A stretch of 64,000 nt of DNA from positions 179,453 to 243,452 of the forward strand of contig CBDCAK010000001.1 in the NCBI GenBank assembly GCA_965213905.1, read 5' to 3'. Positions 34,541-43,263 of the stretch are shown here, one piece after another. Source of the DNA: SIRX01 sp965213905. Its GTDB lineage: Bacteria; Actinomycetota; Rubrobacteria; Rubrobacterales; Rubrobacteraceae. Numbering within the stretch: the first letter of the stretch is position 1; each line of letters starts with the position of its first letter. The position numbers and the translations under genes are program-made. A model generated the notes under the pieces. It saw only the letters and a list, made by a program, of their open reading frames with translations. It was not told the DNA's origin and made no database searches.

Positions 34541-36013
34541 CTACTCCGAGGCCTCTCCACTAGAGGCCCAGAATTCGCTACGCAGCATTCTGCGAGCCAG
34601 ATAGCGAGCTTGCACGCGGCGGGTTCCCGCCTCCTTTTCCCCTTCAAGCCGGTCCGCAATAATGTCGTTGTGGCCGGACAGAGGATCTTCACTGTGCAAA
34701 GAAGCGTGAGCTACCTTGTTGCGTTGCCGATCCAGCACCTTATACGCTTCCCACAGAGACTCGCCCCGCAGCTCGGTAGAGAAGTCGTTAGCCTCTTCGC
34801 CTTCAATAATTTCGTCTTCAAGGAACACATTGGGACGCGGCACCTGATCCGGCGATTTACCTTCTTCCTCCATAATCTTTTTCCGACGCAGCTCCAGAAC
34901 TCCCTCGGCAATGCGAAAGAAGCACAGGAAACCGTAGTCAACGCTGGATGAGTTTGCTCCTTCTCGGTAGAGGCGCATGAAGAACTCGTAGTTAGGCAGC
35001 CTACTGTAGTTTAGTCCAGAACCAAGGAATCGTGCCGGGTCGAACACTTTCTCGCGGAAGTCGTCCTGCTTCGTTCCACTGAGGGTAAACGTCGCAATCT
35101 CGGCAACATTGGTCTGCAAGACCTCAATTGGCACGTCGTACCGGTACGAAAGGTCGCAGAGGAACGGGTTCAGTATACGGTACGCCTCGCGCTGAGCGTC
35201 GTCAGCACCTTCTGCCCTAATCACGGTGCGGATCTGACCCAGTCGGCCCTGGGTATTCGCCAGCAAATAGAACTGCACCGCACCTCCTTCTTCGGTGCCG
35301 TACATGAGGGTGGGCACCGCAATAGCGCCGTCGTCCCTCTGCATCTGTGGCAGGCGAAGGTGGGAGTCCCCCTCCATCATGTAAGCGTCAGTCACGTAGG
35401 CAAAGGAGACGTCGGGCGCGCCGCGGCGCGTGAGCGTCACCGTTACCTGGTACGGACCCTCATGACCCTTGGGGTGTATGATTCCGCCACCGAACGGATG
35501 ATCGTCCTCGTAGATGAACGCGCCGGCGAAACCACGGGTGCCAGGAAAAGACAACTCGTCTAGCATCCTGTATTCCTCGGGCTCTTGATCCTCCTGCCTT
35601 GGCGAAATCGCTATGCGGTTAATATCCTCTTCCGTAAGAAGTCCCTGCTCCGTCGCCCATTGCTTCAAATCTTCGTAAGGTTCGTATGTCTCCGCTGGTA
35701 ACACAGGACCGGTCTCCGAGTAGACATCTACGATAAAGCCGCCAAACCAGTGCGGCTCTGGGCGGGCTGCTTCGCGGGCGGCAAATGCGGCGTCGAGTGC
35801 CTTTCTGCCCCCATAAGTTACCTTCATCACCGGCGGCGACCCCGTGACGGCGAGCCACCAAAGGTTCTCAGCCCGCTTTGCCACGTCGGAGACCCAAGGC
35901 CCGAGTTGGTCGAGCGCTTCGTTCTCCAGGAGGCGGCCTCCGTGATCGACCACCAAGCGGTAGAGGAGTTCCATTATCTCCTCCATCTCCTCACTCCAGC
36001 GCAATTCAGGCAC
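34541..36013 (-). CDS. HEPN-like hypothetical protein, transposon cargo
   Basis: 490 residues, not assigned to a named function. Two parts are visible: a beta-rich N-terminal two thirds (e.g. GPYQVTVTLTRRGAPDVSFA, AVQFYLLANTQGRLGQIRTV) and a helical C-terminal domain containing FRIAEGVLELRRKK and LDRQRNKVAHASLHSED. The latter has an R-x4-H motif (RNKVAH) typical of HEPN/apea-type domains, including possible RNases. The overall shape recalls large MauJ-like HEPN proteins. It lies at the left end of the Tn3-type transposon, beside the resolvase, so it is passenger DNA; a protective or toxin-like role is possible. Confidence 0.6.
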   Translation of the reverse strand: MPELRWSEEMEEIMELLYRLVVDHGGRLLENEALDQLGPWVSDVAKRAENLWWLAVTGSPPVMKVTYGGRKALDAAFAAREAARPEPHWFGGFIVDVYSETGPVLPAETYEPYEDLKQWATEQGLLTEEDINRIAISPRQEDQEPEEYRMLDELSFPGTRGFAGAFIYEDDHPFGGGIIHPKGHEGPYQVTVTLTRRGAPDVSFAYVTDAYMMEGDSHLRLPQMQRDDGAIAVPTLMYGTEEGGAVQFYLLANTQGRLGQIRTVIRAEGADDAQREAYRILNPFLCDLSYRYDVPIEVLQTNVAEIATFTLSGTKQDDFREKVFDPARFLGSGLNYSRLPNYEFFMRLYREGANSSSVDYGFLCFFRIAEGVLELRRKKIMEEEGKSPDQVPRPNVFLEDEIIEGEEANDFSTELRGESLWEAYKVLDRQRNKVAHASLHSEDPLSGHNDIIADRLEGEKEAGTRRVQARYLARRMLRSEFWASSGEASE

Positions 36014-36076
36014 CGTAAGGCTTCCGGGAAAGACCGGCCAACCCTATGCAAACGCAGCACAACTCAGACCCCGACT

Positions 36077-36673
36077 TCATGTAGTCGCCTCGCTGTGACC
36101 GCCTACGGCGTCTTCTGAATCCGGAGATTTCTGCAAGTACCTATACAGTGTGGAGCGGCCTACCCCTAGCATCGAGCAGATCTCCTCCACCGAGTGTTCG
36201 CCCTCATCCTTGAGCCTGCGTGCCAGCTTCGCCTTGCCTTCATCCAGCGCCCGGGGCCTGCCGCCGTGCCGCCCTCTGGCCTTCGCCGCCTCAAGCCCCG
36301 CCATCGTCCTTTCCAGGATCAGGTCCCTCTCAAATTCTGCTACTGCTCCAAATACATGAAACACCAACTTACCGCCCGGAGTCGTCGTGTCCAGAGACTC
36401 CCGCAATGATACGAACTCCACACCCCGTTCCTTGAGCACGCCCACAAGCTCTATAAGCTCCTGAAGCGAGCGCCCGAACCGATCCAGCTTCCACACCACC
36501 AGTTCGTCGCCCTCCCGACAGAACTCTAGCACGGCACGTATCTCCGGCCGGTCAGCCTTCCGCGAAGAGATCTGCTCCTCGAAAATCTTCTCGCAACCGG
36601 CCGCCAGAAGATCCCTCCTCTGCAGCTCCGGGTTCTGATCCTTCTTCGACGTACGGATATATCCAACCTTCAT
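36077..36673 (-). CDS. tnpR: Tn3-type serine resolvase/invertase
   Basis: 198 residues, standard length. The catalytic domain starts MKVGYIRTSKKDQNPELQRR with the nucleophile Ser at residue 9, then ELVVWKLDRFGRSLQELIEL (R in KLDRFGRS), FHVFGAVAEFERDLILERT and the C-terminal HTH (SVEEICSMLGVGRSTLYRYL). The GRHGGRP hinge is typical of TnpR. It would resolve cointegrates of the surrounding transposon at the res-like region just upstream (36.68-36.78 kb). Confidence 0.93.
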   Translation of the reverse strand: MKVGYIRTSKKDQNPELQRRDLLAAGCEKIFEEQISSRKADRPEIRAVLEFCREGDELVVWKLDRFGRSLQELIELVGVLKERGVEFVSLRESLDTTTPGGKLVFHVFGAVAEFERDLILERTMAGLEAAKARGRHGGRPRALDEGKAKLARRLKDEGEHSVEEICSMLGVGRSTLYRYLQKSPDSEDAVGGHSEATT

Positions 36674-36682
36674 AACTGCATT

Positions 36683-36780
36683 GTCCCAAAAACCTTCTTA
36701 CGGGTAAATATCGGGACTTCTCAATCGGGACGGGGTTTCAGGATTAAGCTGAGAGGTTTAGAGACACAATATCGGGACAA
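36683..36780. other. Candidate res site of the transposon
   Basis: Upstream of tnpR three copies of ATCGGGAC occur (36711-36718, 36725-36732, 36772-36779) with an inverted TGTCCC at 36684-36688. Repeats in both orientations within about 100 bp next to tnpR are expected of resolvase subsites. Exact subsite borders cannot be drawn from this alone. The rest of 36674-36940 shows no gene. Confidence 0.55.
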
Positions 36781-36940
36781 TCAGGATCAGTCCCTCTATC
36801 GAGCGTATACGGGACGGCCTCCCAATCGAGACGCTTGAGTTTCAGGAGCCGCTGGCCCTCGATCTCGATGTCCAAAGGAATACACTCTTATCGAACAGCT
36901 CTTCAGCGAGAGATGCCGGCTCGAAAGTCGAATGGTTTCC

Positions 36941-37711
36941 CTAAAGGTGGTCGGGCTGCTCCGAACGCGCCCGGACAAACACCTCGATGCCGTCCAAAAT
37001 GCGCTGTAGCCCGAACTCGAAGCCGGCGTCCGCCTCATCGAAGATTCCCCAGTCCTGGATGTTCGCAAGCGTCGGGTAGCGGCCGGGGTCAATGTAATCA
37101 GCCAATAACGTCCCGTAGGTCGTCCACCACTCGACGTCGGAGATCTCGCTGGTCCACTCGGTGCGTGCCGTCTCCACCGAGGTCCTCGCCGCGCCCTGCA
37201 CGTAGCCCGCCACGGTACTGAACACGGCGACCATCTCGCCGTCGGTGAGCCCGATCCCAGAGACCACCCGCAGAACCGAGTCTAGCGAAGCGGCCTGATT
37301 CGGTCCCAGAAGTCCACGGGAGAATGGGACCTGCAACATCCACGGGTGGCGATGGTAGAGCTTCCAGCCCTCCCTTGCGTACAGCTCCAGCCCGGCTCGC
37401 CATCCGCCTTCCCTATCGCCCGGCTTCTCCGCCTCGCCAAGCGCCGCATCTACCATTAACTCGATCAGCTCGGCTTTGCCCGGCACGTAGGTGTAGAGTG
37501 ACATGGCGCCTACCCCGAGCCGGTCGGCCACCCTGCGTATGGAGAGCGTCTCAAGCCCTTCCTCATCGGCCAGCTCTATAGCAGCCTCCACGATCCGCTC
37601 CACGCTTAAAGCTCGTTTGGGTCCGCGGCCCGGTTCCCTTTGGACACCCCACATGAGCTCCATAGCACGTGCCAGGTCTCCACCTTCTTTACCGCCCGTT
37701 TTTTCGGCCAT
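36941..37711 (-). CDS. TetR-family regulator (TetR_C-type) of the resistance module
   Basis: 256 residues from ATG 37711 (GGGG 7 nt upstream). HTH: LSVERIVEAAIELADEEGLE, TLSIRRVADRLGVGAMSLYT, YVPGKAELIELMVDAAL. The larger C-terminal domain (WKLYHRHPWMLQVPFSRGLL, EMVAVFSTVAGYVQGAARTS) is that of TetR proteins controlling drug export. It is divergent from the epoxide hydrolase/drrAB/uvrA-like genes with two palindromic sites between, so it likely represses both directions until a drug binds. A longer frame to 37831 passes through these sites and is not credible. Confidence 0.9.
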   Translation of the reverse strand: MAEKTGGKEGGDLARAMELMWGVQREPGRGPKRALSVERIVEAAIELADEEGLETLSIRRVADRLGVGAMSLYTYVPGKAELIELMVDAALGEAEKPGDREGGWRAGLELYAREGWKLYHRHPWMLQVPFSRGLLGPNQAASLDSVLRVVSGIGLTDGEMVAVFSTVAGYVQGAARTSVETARTEWTSEISDVEWWTTYGTLLADYIDPGRYPTLANIQDWGIFDEADAGFEFGLQRILDGIEVFVRARSEQPDHL

Positions 37712-37734
37712 CTTCAAACCCCCTGTTGTAACTA

Positions 37735-37778
37735 AGTACAGTGTACTGTATAGTTCTTTTGGTTCAGTACAGTGTACC
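37735..37778. promoter_or_regulatory. Two tandem TetR operators of the drr-like module
   Basis: AGTACAGTGTACT at 37735-37747 and AGTACAGTGTACC at 37766-37778, near-identical palindromes 31 bp apart, in the 85-bp gap between tetR (start 37711) and the epoxide hydrolase (start 37797). They should be bound by the adjacent TetR. Confidence 0.75.
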
Positions 37779-37796
37779 GAGTTTTGGAGGTGGTGT

Positions 37797-38945
37797 ATGG
37801 ATGCGGAGGTACAGTCTTTCGAGGTGAGCATTCCGGAAGAGGCTCTCGAAGATCTGCGTGAACGTCTGGCCCGGACTCGCTGGCCAGACGAGTTGCCAGG
37901 TGTTGGCTGGGACTACGGTGTGCCCTTGGGTTACGTGAAGGAGCTGACCGGGTACTGGAGGGATGGCTACGACTGGCGCGAGCAGGAAGCCAGGCTCAAC
38001 GGGTTCCCGCAGTTTACGACCGAGATCGAAGGGCAGAACGTCCACTTCTTGCACGTGCGTTCGCCCGAGCCGGACGCACTGCCATTGATCCTCACCCACG
38101 GTTGGCCGGGCTCGATCGTGGAGTTCTTGGAGATCATCGGGCCTCTCAGCGACCCGGGCGCCCACGGTGGCGATTCCGCCGACGCGTTCCACTTGGTCAT
38201 CCCGTCAGTGCCAGGCTTCGGGTTCTCTGTGCCCACCCGGGAGGTTGGATGGGGAGACACCGAACGGATTGCCAAGACGTGGGCCGAGTTGATGAGCCGT
38301 CTCGGATACGATCGCTACGGTGCCCAGGGCGGAGACCTCGGGTCGATCGTGTCACCGCAGGTGGGGCAGCTCCACCCCGACCGGGTCGTCGGCGTGCACA
38401 CGAACGGCTTGCTGACGTTCCCGACGGGGGAGCCCGGCGAGCTGGACGGCCTGACGGATGCCGAGCAGGCGCGGGTTCAGCGGTTCGAGCGGTACAACCA
38501 GGAGGAGTCCGGCTACTACATGATTCAGTCAACCAGGCCACAGACGTTGGCCTACGGGCTCACCGACTCGCCGGCCGGGCAGCTTGCGTGGATAGCGGAC
38601 ATGTTCAAGATCTTCATCAATCCGGCGGCAGAACTGCCGGAGGATGCGGTGGACCGCGATCTTATGCTGACCAACGTCATGCTGTACTGGCTGACCGGCA
38701 CCGCCGGATCCTCCGCCCGCATCTACAAGGAGGGCACCGACTCCTGGGGAGCACCGGCAGAGCCTGTCCCAGTTCCAACCGGCGTGGCGGTGTTCCCCGG
38801 GGACATCTCGATCCGGCGCCTCGCCGAACGCGAGCACGAGGTCGTCCACTGGTCGGAGTTCGAGCGCGGCGGCCACTTCGCCGCGATGGAGGCACCCGAT
38901 CTGTTCGTAGGCGACGTGCGGGACTTCTTCCGCGGCCTCCGCTAA
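37797..38945 (+). CDS. Epoxide hydrolase with EHN domain
   Basis: 382 residues from ATG 37797, with GGAGGTG just upstream. The N-terminal EHN domain (FEVSIPEEALEDLRERLART, RWPDELPGVGWDYGVPLGYV) precedes an alpha/beta-hydrolase core: oxyanion HGWPGS, PSVPGFGFSVP, nucleophile Asp in YGAQGGDLGS, and a C-terminal His near FERGGHFAAMEAPDLF. This is the microsomal-type epoxide hydrolase family, converting epoxides to diols. It heads the drug-resistance set on the transposon, which suggests detoxification of an epoxide-bearing compound along with export. The frame is open further upstream, but that part lies over the operators and tetR. Confidence 0.9.
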   Translation: MDAEVQSFEVSIPEEALEDLRERLARTRWPDELPGVGWDYGVPLGYVKELTGYWRDGYDWREQEARLNGFPQFTTEIEGQNVHFLHVRSPEPDALPLILTHGWPGSIVEFLEIIGPLSDPGAHGGDSADAFHLVIPSVPGFGFSVPTREVGWGDTERIAKTWAELMSRLGYDRYGAQGGDLGSIVSPQVGQLHPDRVVGVHTNGLLTFPTGEPGELDGLTDAEQARVQRFERYNQEESGYYMIQSTRPQTLAYGLTDSPAGQLAWIADMFKIFINPAAELPEDAVDRDLMLTNVMLYWLTGTAGSSARIYKEGTDSWGAPAEPVPVPTGVAVFPGDISIRRLAEREHEVVHWSEFERGGHFAAMEAPDLFVGDVRDFFRGLR

Positions 38946-38977
38946 GCGGACGGCATTCCATTAGCGAGGAGACGAAC

Positions 38978-39967
38978 ATGCACATGATCCAGACGCGAGA
39001 GCTAACCCGACACTTTCGGGTTAAGGGAGAGCTCGTCGAGGCGGTGCGCGGCGTGGATATCGACGTCGAAGCCGGAGAGATGGTCGCATTTCTGGGGCCG
39101 AACGGCGCCGGCAAGAGCACGACGCTCAGGATGCTGACCACGTTGTTGCCGCCAACGTCGGGGAGCGCGACGGTCGCCGGGATCGACGTGACGGAGAACC
39201 CGGCAGGCGTGCGTCGTCGCATCGGCTACATCGGGCAGGGCAACGGTGCGGGCCACGCCCAACGGGTCCGGGACGAGCTGGTGAACCAGGGGCGCTGCTA
39301 CGGCCTGGGCCGCGCGGAGTCGCGCAAACGCGCCGGCGAGCTTCTGGCGACGCTGGACCTGGAATCTCTGGCAAATCGCACGGTCGCCACGCTCTCCGGC
39401 GGACAGCAGCGGCGCCTGGACATCGCCCTGGGGTTGGTCCACCGTCCCGAACTGCTGTTTCTTGACGAGCCTTCCACGGGGCTCGATCCGCAGAACCGGG
39501 CCAACCTCTGGGAGCACATCCTGCGGCTGCGGCAGGAGTACGGCACCACGATCTTCCTGACCACCCACTACCTGGACGAGGCCGACACCATGACCGGGCG
39601 GGTCATGATCGTGGACCACGGCCGCGTCATCGCCGACGATAGCCCCGAGAAGCTGAAGGCCGACCTGGCGGGAGATCGGATCTCCCTTACCACCCGCGAC
39701 GAATCCGAAGCTCAGAAGACGACCCAAATCACCGAACGAATGCTGCCGTCACAAACGATTACCACCGACGGGGCAACAGCGACCTTGTACGCAACTGGCG
39801 GCACGGCGGTCCTGCCGGAGCTGCTGCGGGCACTGGATGCTGCCGGTATCCACGTCCTGAGCGCGGAGGTCAAACGTCCCACCCTCGACGACGTCTTTCT
39901 CGCGCTCACCGGCCGCAGCCTCAGAGAAGACAACGGTCAATCCCAGTTGCACACGCAAGAAGCTTGA
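38978..39967 (+). CDS. drrA: DrrA-like ABC transporter ATP-binding protein
   Basis: 329 residues from ATG 38978 (GAGGAG 5-8 nt upstream), the length of DrrA. N-terminus HMIQTRELTRHFRVKGELVE, Walker A FLGPNGAGKSTTLRML, signature TLSGGQQRRLDIALGL, Walker B LLFLDEPSTGLDPQNRAN, H-loop IFLTTHYLDEADTM, and the DrrA-type C-terminal domain ending RPTLDDVFLALTGRSLRED. In Streptomyces, DrrA with DrrB exports daunorubicin and doxorubicin. It is followed after 13 bp by the permease gene. The frame is open further upstream through the epoxide hydrolase gene; those residues are Arg/Gly-rich shadow. Confidence 0.92.
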   Translation: MHMIQTRELTRHFRVKGELVEAVRGVDIDVEAGEMVAFLGPNGAGKSTTLRMLTTLLPPTSGSATVAGIDVTENPAGVRRRIGYIGQGNGAGHAQRVRDELVNQGRCYGLGRAESRKRAGELLATLDLESLANRTVATLSGGQQRRLDIALGLVHRPELLFLDEPSTGLDPQNRANLWEHILRLRQEYGTTIFLTTHYLDEADTMTGRVMIVDHGRVIADDSPEKLKADLAGDRISLTTRDESEAQKTTQITERMLPSQTITTDGATATLYATGGTAVLPELLRALDAAGIHVLSAEVKRPTLDDVFLALTGRSLREDNGQSQLHTQEA

Positions 39968-39980
39968 AAGGAGCTTGAAC

Positions 39981-40736
39981 GTGACCATCGTACGCGACAT
40001 CTCTACCGTTCTCGTCCGGGAGTTGCGACCCACACTGCGGGACCCCTTCTCCCCGATCTTCAGCATGGTGCAACCGCTGGTCTTCCTCGCACTCTTCGGC
40101 CCGCTGCTTGCGGGCATGGAAGGTGTAGGGAGAGAGTCACCGTGGCAGTGGTTCGTGCCCGGAATCCTGGTCATGATGGGCTTGTTCGCTACGTCTATGA
40201 CCGGCTCCAACCTGCTCTACGAGATGCATACTGGTTCCCATGAGCGCATGATGGTAACACCGTTGAGTCGACCGGCCATGCTGATCGGGCGTGCCCTCAA
40301 AGAGATAGCGCCCCTGGTGGCCCAGGCCCTCATCATTATTGTAGCTGTACTGCCGTTCGGTTTCCGGCTCTATCCGCTCGGCGCGCTGGCCGGGCTACTC
40401 GTTCTGGCGGTGTTCGGCGTGGGCCTGGGCGCCCTATCCTACGCCCTGGCTATAGTCGTGAGGAAGCAGGAGTGGATGTTCTGGGCGGTACAACAGACGC
40501 TAATCTTTCCGCTCCTGATTCTCTCCGGCATGCTCCTGCCCCTGGAGATGGGACCTCCCTGGATGCGGATTGTCTCCCAGGCCAACCCGCTCACCCACGT
40601 CGTCGAAGCCGAGCGGGCGTTGTTCGCCGGAGACTTCTCCCATCCCTCGGTGCTGTTCGGAGCACTGACCGCCGTCGCGGTAGCGGTACTGGGCCTGATC
40701 GTTGGAACAGGCGCTATGCGCCGCTCGGCCGATTGA
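39981..40736 (+). CDS. drrB: DrrB-like ABC-2 permease
   Basis: About 251 residues from GTG 39981 (AAAGGAG 7 nt upstream; a TTG at 39975 is too close to that site). Six hydrophobic segments: PIFSMVQPLVFLALFGPLL, FVPGILVMMGLFATSMTGSN, IAPLVAQALIIIVAVLPFGF, GLLVLAVFGVGLGALSYALA, VQQTLIFPLLILSGMLLPLE and FGALTAVAVAVLGLIVGTG. The MVTPLSRPAMLIGR loop and LPLEMGPPWM segment are characteristic of the DrrB/ABC-2 family. With the preceding ATPase it should form an exporter for hydrophobic cationic or aromatic drugs. Confidence 0.92.
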   Translation: MTIVRDISTVLVRELRPTLRDPFSPIFSMVQPLVFLALFGPLLAGMEGVGRESPWQWFVPGILVMMGLFATSMTGSNLLYEMHTGSHERMMVTPLSRPAMLIGRALKEIAPLVAQALIIIVAVLPFGFRLYPLGALAGLLVLAVFGVGLGALSYALAIVVRKQEWMFWAVQQTLIFPLLILSGMLLPLEMGPPWMRIVSQANPLTHVVEAERALFAGDFSHPSVLFGALTAVAVAVLGLIVGTGAMRRSAD

Positions 40737-40784
40737 TCAGTTGCCCGCACTGTCAATTTTAGATGCATTACCAATAGGAGGAGC

Positions 40785-43121
40785 ATGCTGCAGGAGTTCA
40801 TCGAAGTCCGGGGAGCCCGCGAGAACAATCTCAAAGGCGTCTCACTGCGGATACCGAAGCGCAAGATCACGGTCTTCACCGGCGTTTCTGGGTCCGGAAA
40901 GTCCTCTCTAGTATTCGACACTTTAGCCGCCGAAGCCCAGCGGCAGCTAAACGAGACGTTCACGGCGTTCGTCCGCAACTTCTTACCTAGGTACGGACAA
41001 CCCGACGCCGACGCCATAGAGAACATCTCCACCGCGGTGATCGTCGACCAGAGACGTCTCGGCGGCAACTCCCGCTCCACGCTCGGTACTGTCACAGATG
41101 TCCACCCGATGCTCAGGCTCCTCTTCTCTCGCATCGGCAAACCTTCCGTTGGGTACTCCAACGCCTTCTCCTTCAACGACCCCGAGGGAATGTGTCCTGA
41201 GTGCTCCGGGATAGGGAAGAAGACGGAACTGGACCCGGGCAAGTTCTTCGATGTGTCGAAGTCCTTAAACGAAGGCGCCATGTTGCACCCTGGCGTCGCC
41301 GTAGGCTCCTTCCACTGGAAGCTCTATGCCCATTCCGGCTTCTTCGACAACGATAAGCCGCTCTCGGAGTACACGGACGAGGAGTGGGAGACTCTGCTGC
41401 ACGGGAGGCCTGGTGAGAAGGTCGAGCTCAGGGCTCCTTCCGGTCCTACTGTGAACTCAGATTTCGAGGGCATAGTAGACAAGTTCACCCGGCTTTACAT
41501 CAACAGGGATACGAGTGAGATGTCGGACGCTACACGCGAGACCACCCAACGCTTCGTCACGACCAGGGAGTGCCCGCTCTGTCGCGGAGCACGGCTTAAC
41601 CAGGCAGCCCTCTCCAGCAAGATCGACGGTTATAACATCGCCGAACTCGCGACCATGGACCTCGACACGCTCGTGGCGTTTGTGGATGCGATCGAAGACC
41701 CTATCGCCGCGCCTGTGGTGGCCGGTGTCAGGGCACGCCTCGACAACCTCTGCTCGATGGGTCTCGGATACCTCACCCTCGACCGGGAGACGAGTACGCT
41801 CTCAGGCGGTGAGTCGCAGCGAGTGAAGATGGTCCGACACCTGACCAGCAGCCTCGTCGACGTCATGTACGTCTTCGACGAACCAAGCATCGGGTTGCAC
41901 CCCAGAGATGTCCACAAATTAAACGAATTGCTAGTGAAGCTACGGGACAAGGGCAACACCGTGCTAGTCGTGGAGCATGACCCCGACGTCGTAGCCGCAG
42001 CCGACCATATCGTTGACCTCGGCCCGGGAGCCGGCACAGGCGGAGGAGAGATCGTCTACGAGGGAAACGTCGAGGAACTGCACCAGGTCGACACCTTCAC
42101 AGGACGGTTCATCGACCGCGAACCGGTGCTTAAGACCAAGTATAGGGAGTCGGCCGGTCACCTAGCCATCGAGGATGCGACGCTGCACAATCTGAAGCAC
42201 ATTAAGGCAGAAATACCCCTCGGTGTGCTCACCGCAGTGACCGGAGTCGCAGGCTCCGGGAAGAGCACGCTCGTCCACGGCGTCCTCCTTGACCTTTATT
42301 CTGAGATCATCACCGTTGACCAGTCGGCCATCCGCGCCTCCATCCGCTCGACGCCGGCAACCTATACCGGGTTGATGGACCCGATCCGCCGTATGTTTGC
42401 CCAGCAGAACGGGGTGAGCGCCTCCCTGTTCAGCTTCAACTCCAAGGGCGCCTGCCCGAAGTGTCGGGGTCTTGGCATCCTCTACACTGATTTGGCTTTC
42501 CTGGATCCCATCAAGACTACCTGCGATGTCTGCGGGGGCAAGCGTTTCACCGATGAGGTCCTCCAATATGTACTGGACGGCAAGTCGATCTCGGACGTAC
42601 TGTCGTTGACCGCGACCGAGGCGCTGAACTTCTTTGACAGCCTAGTTCCAAAGACCCAAGAGATCACAAAAAGGCTGCGAACGATACTCGACGTCGGCCT
42701 GGAGTACCTGACGCTGGGACAGCCGCTGAACACGCTCTCGGGAGGAGAGTGCCAGCGCATCAAGCTTGCCGGCGAGCTTCATAAGAGCGGCAGCATCTAC
42801 GTGCTGGACGAGCCCACCACAGGACTGCACATGGCAGACGTCGACCGTCTTTTGGTCCTACTGGACCGGCTGGTTGACGGCGGCAACTCGGTGATCGTCA
42901 TAGAGCATAACCTCGATGTCATCGCGCATGCGGACTGGGTCATAGACCTCGGACCCGAAGGAGGCAACAGGGGCGGCACTGTCGTTTTCGAGGGGACGCC
43001 TCTGCAACTGCTTTCCGCGCCACATTCACTCACTGGAGAGTATTTGCATCAACGGAGCGGGAGTGACTCCACAATACCGCTAGAGCAGAGCGACCATGAG
43101 CAAGCGCGCTCGCAGCGATAG
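40785..43121 (+). CDS. drrC: UvrA-like ABC ATPase, DrrC-type self-resistance protein
   Basis: 778 residues from ATG 40785 with AGGAGG 5 nt upstream. Two ABC ATPase modules: Walker A GVSGSGKSSLVFDTLAAEAQ and GVAGSGKSTLVHGVLLDL; signatures LSGGESQRVKMV and LSGGECQRIKLAGEL; Walker B VFDEPSIGLHPRD and VLDEPTTGLHMAD. Zinc fingers are CPECSG..CPLC and CPKCRGLG..CDVCGGKR. At 778 residues it is shorter than housekeeping UvrA (about 940) and matches the DrrC class of intercalator-resistance proteins, which bind drug-damaged DNA and displace the drug. Position after drrA/drrB-like genes supports this. Confidence 0.9.
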   Translation: MLQEFIEVRGARENNLKGVSLRIPKRKITVFTGVSGSGKSSLVFDTLAAEAQRQLNETFTAFVRNFLPRYGQPDADAIENISTAVIVDQRRLGGNSRSTLGTVTDVHPMLRLLFSRIGKPSVGYSNAFSFNDPEGMCPECSGIGKKTELDPGKFFDVSKSLNEGAMLHPGVAVGSFHWKLYAHSGFFDNDKPLSEYTDEEWETLLHGRPGEKVELRAPSGPTVNSDFEGIVDKFTRLYINRDTSEMSDATRETTQRFVTTRECPLCRGARLNQAALSSKIDGYNIAELATMDLDTLVAFVDAIEDPIAAPVVAGVRARLDNLCSMGLGYLTLDRETSTLSGGESQRVKMVRHLTSSLVDVMYVFDEPSIGLHPRDVHKLNELLVKLRDKGNTVLVVEHDPDVVAAADHIVDLGPGAGTGGGEIVYEGNVEELHQVDTFTGRFIDREPVLKTKYRESAGHLAIEDATLHNLKHIKAEIPLGVLTAVTGVAGSGKSTLVHGVLLDLYSEIITVDQSAIRASIRSTPATYTGLMDPIRRMFAQQNGVSASLFSFNSKGACPKCRGLGILYTDLAFLDPIKTTCDVCGGKRFTDEVLQYVLDGKSISDVLSLTATEALNFFDSLVPKTQEITKRLRTILDVGLEYLTLGQPLNTLSGGECQRIKLAGELHKSGSIYVLDEPTTGLHMADVDRLLVLLDRLVDGGNSVIVIEHNLDVIAHADWVIDLGPEGGNRGGTVVFEGTPLQLLSAPHSLTGEYLHQRSGSDSTIPLEQSDHEQARSQR

Positions 43122-43263
43122 TAATGGGCGGATCGGTACCCTGGCAATTAGGAAGTTGTACCGCCGGTCAAAGTTTGTACATCCCTGCGGGGTGGTGTAA
43201 AGATCGCTCCGCTCCCGGCAGCGGCACAACCAAGAGCCTTTAGCAGGGGTTAGGGAGGAAAGT

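Noticed and set aside
38102..38977. Long open frame upstream of the DrrA-like start, giving a 621-residue protein
   Set aside because: It overlaps the epoxide hydrolase gene in another frame, is Arg/Gly-rich, and the DrrA domain begins exactly at ATG 38978 with a ribosome site.
43122..43263. A second transposon end (GCGGGGTGGTGTAAAG) before tnpA
   Set aside because: No inverted partner was found and the true ends are at 34459 and 46364.
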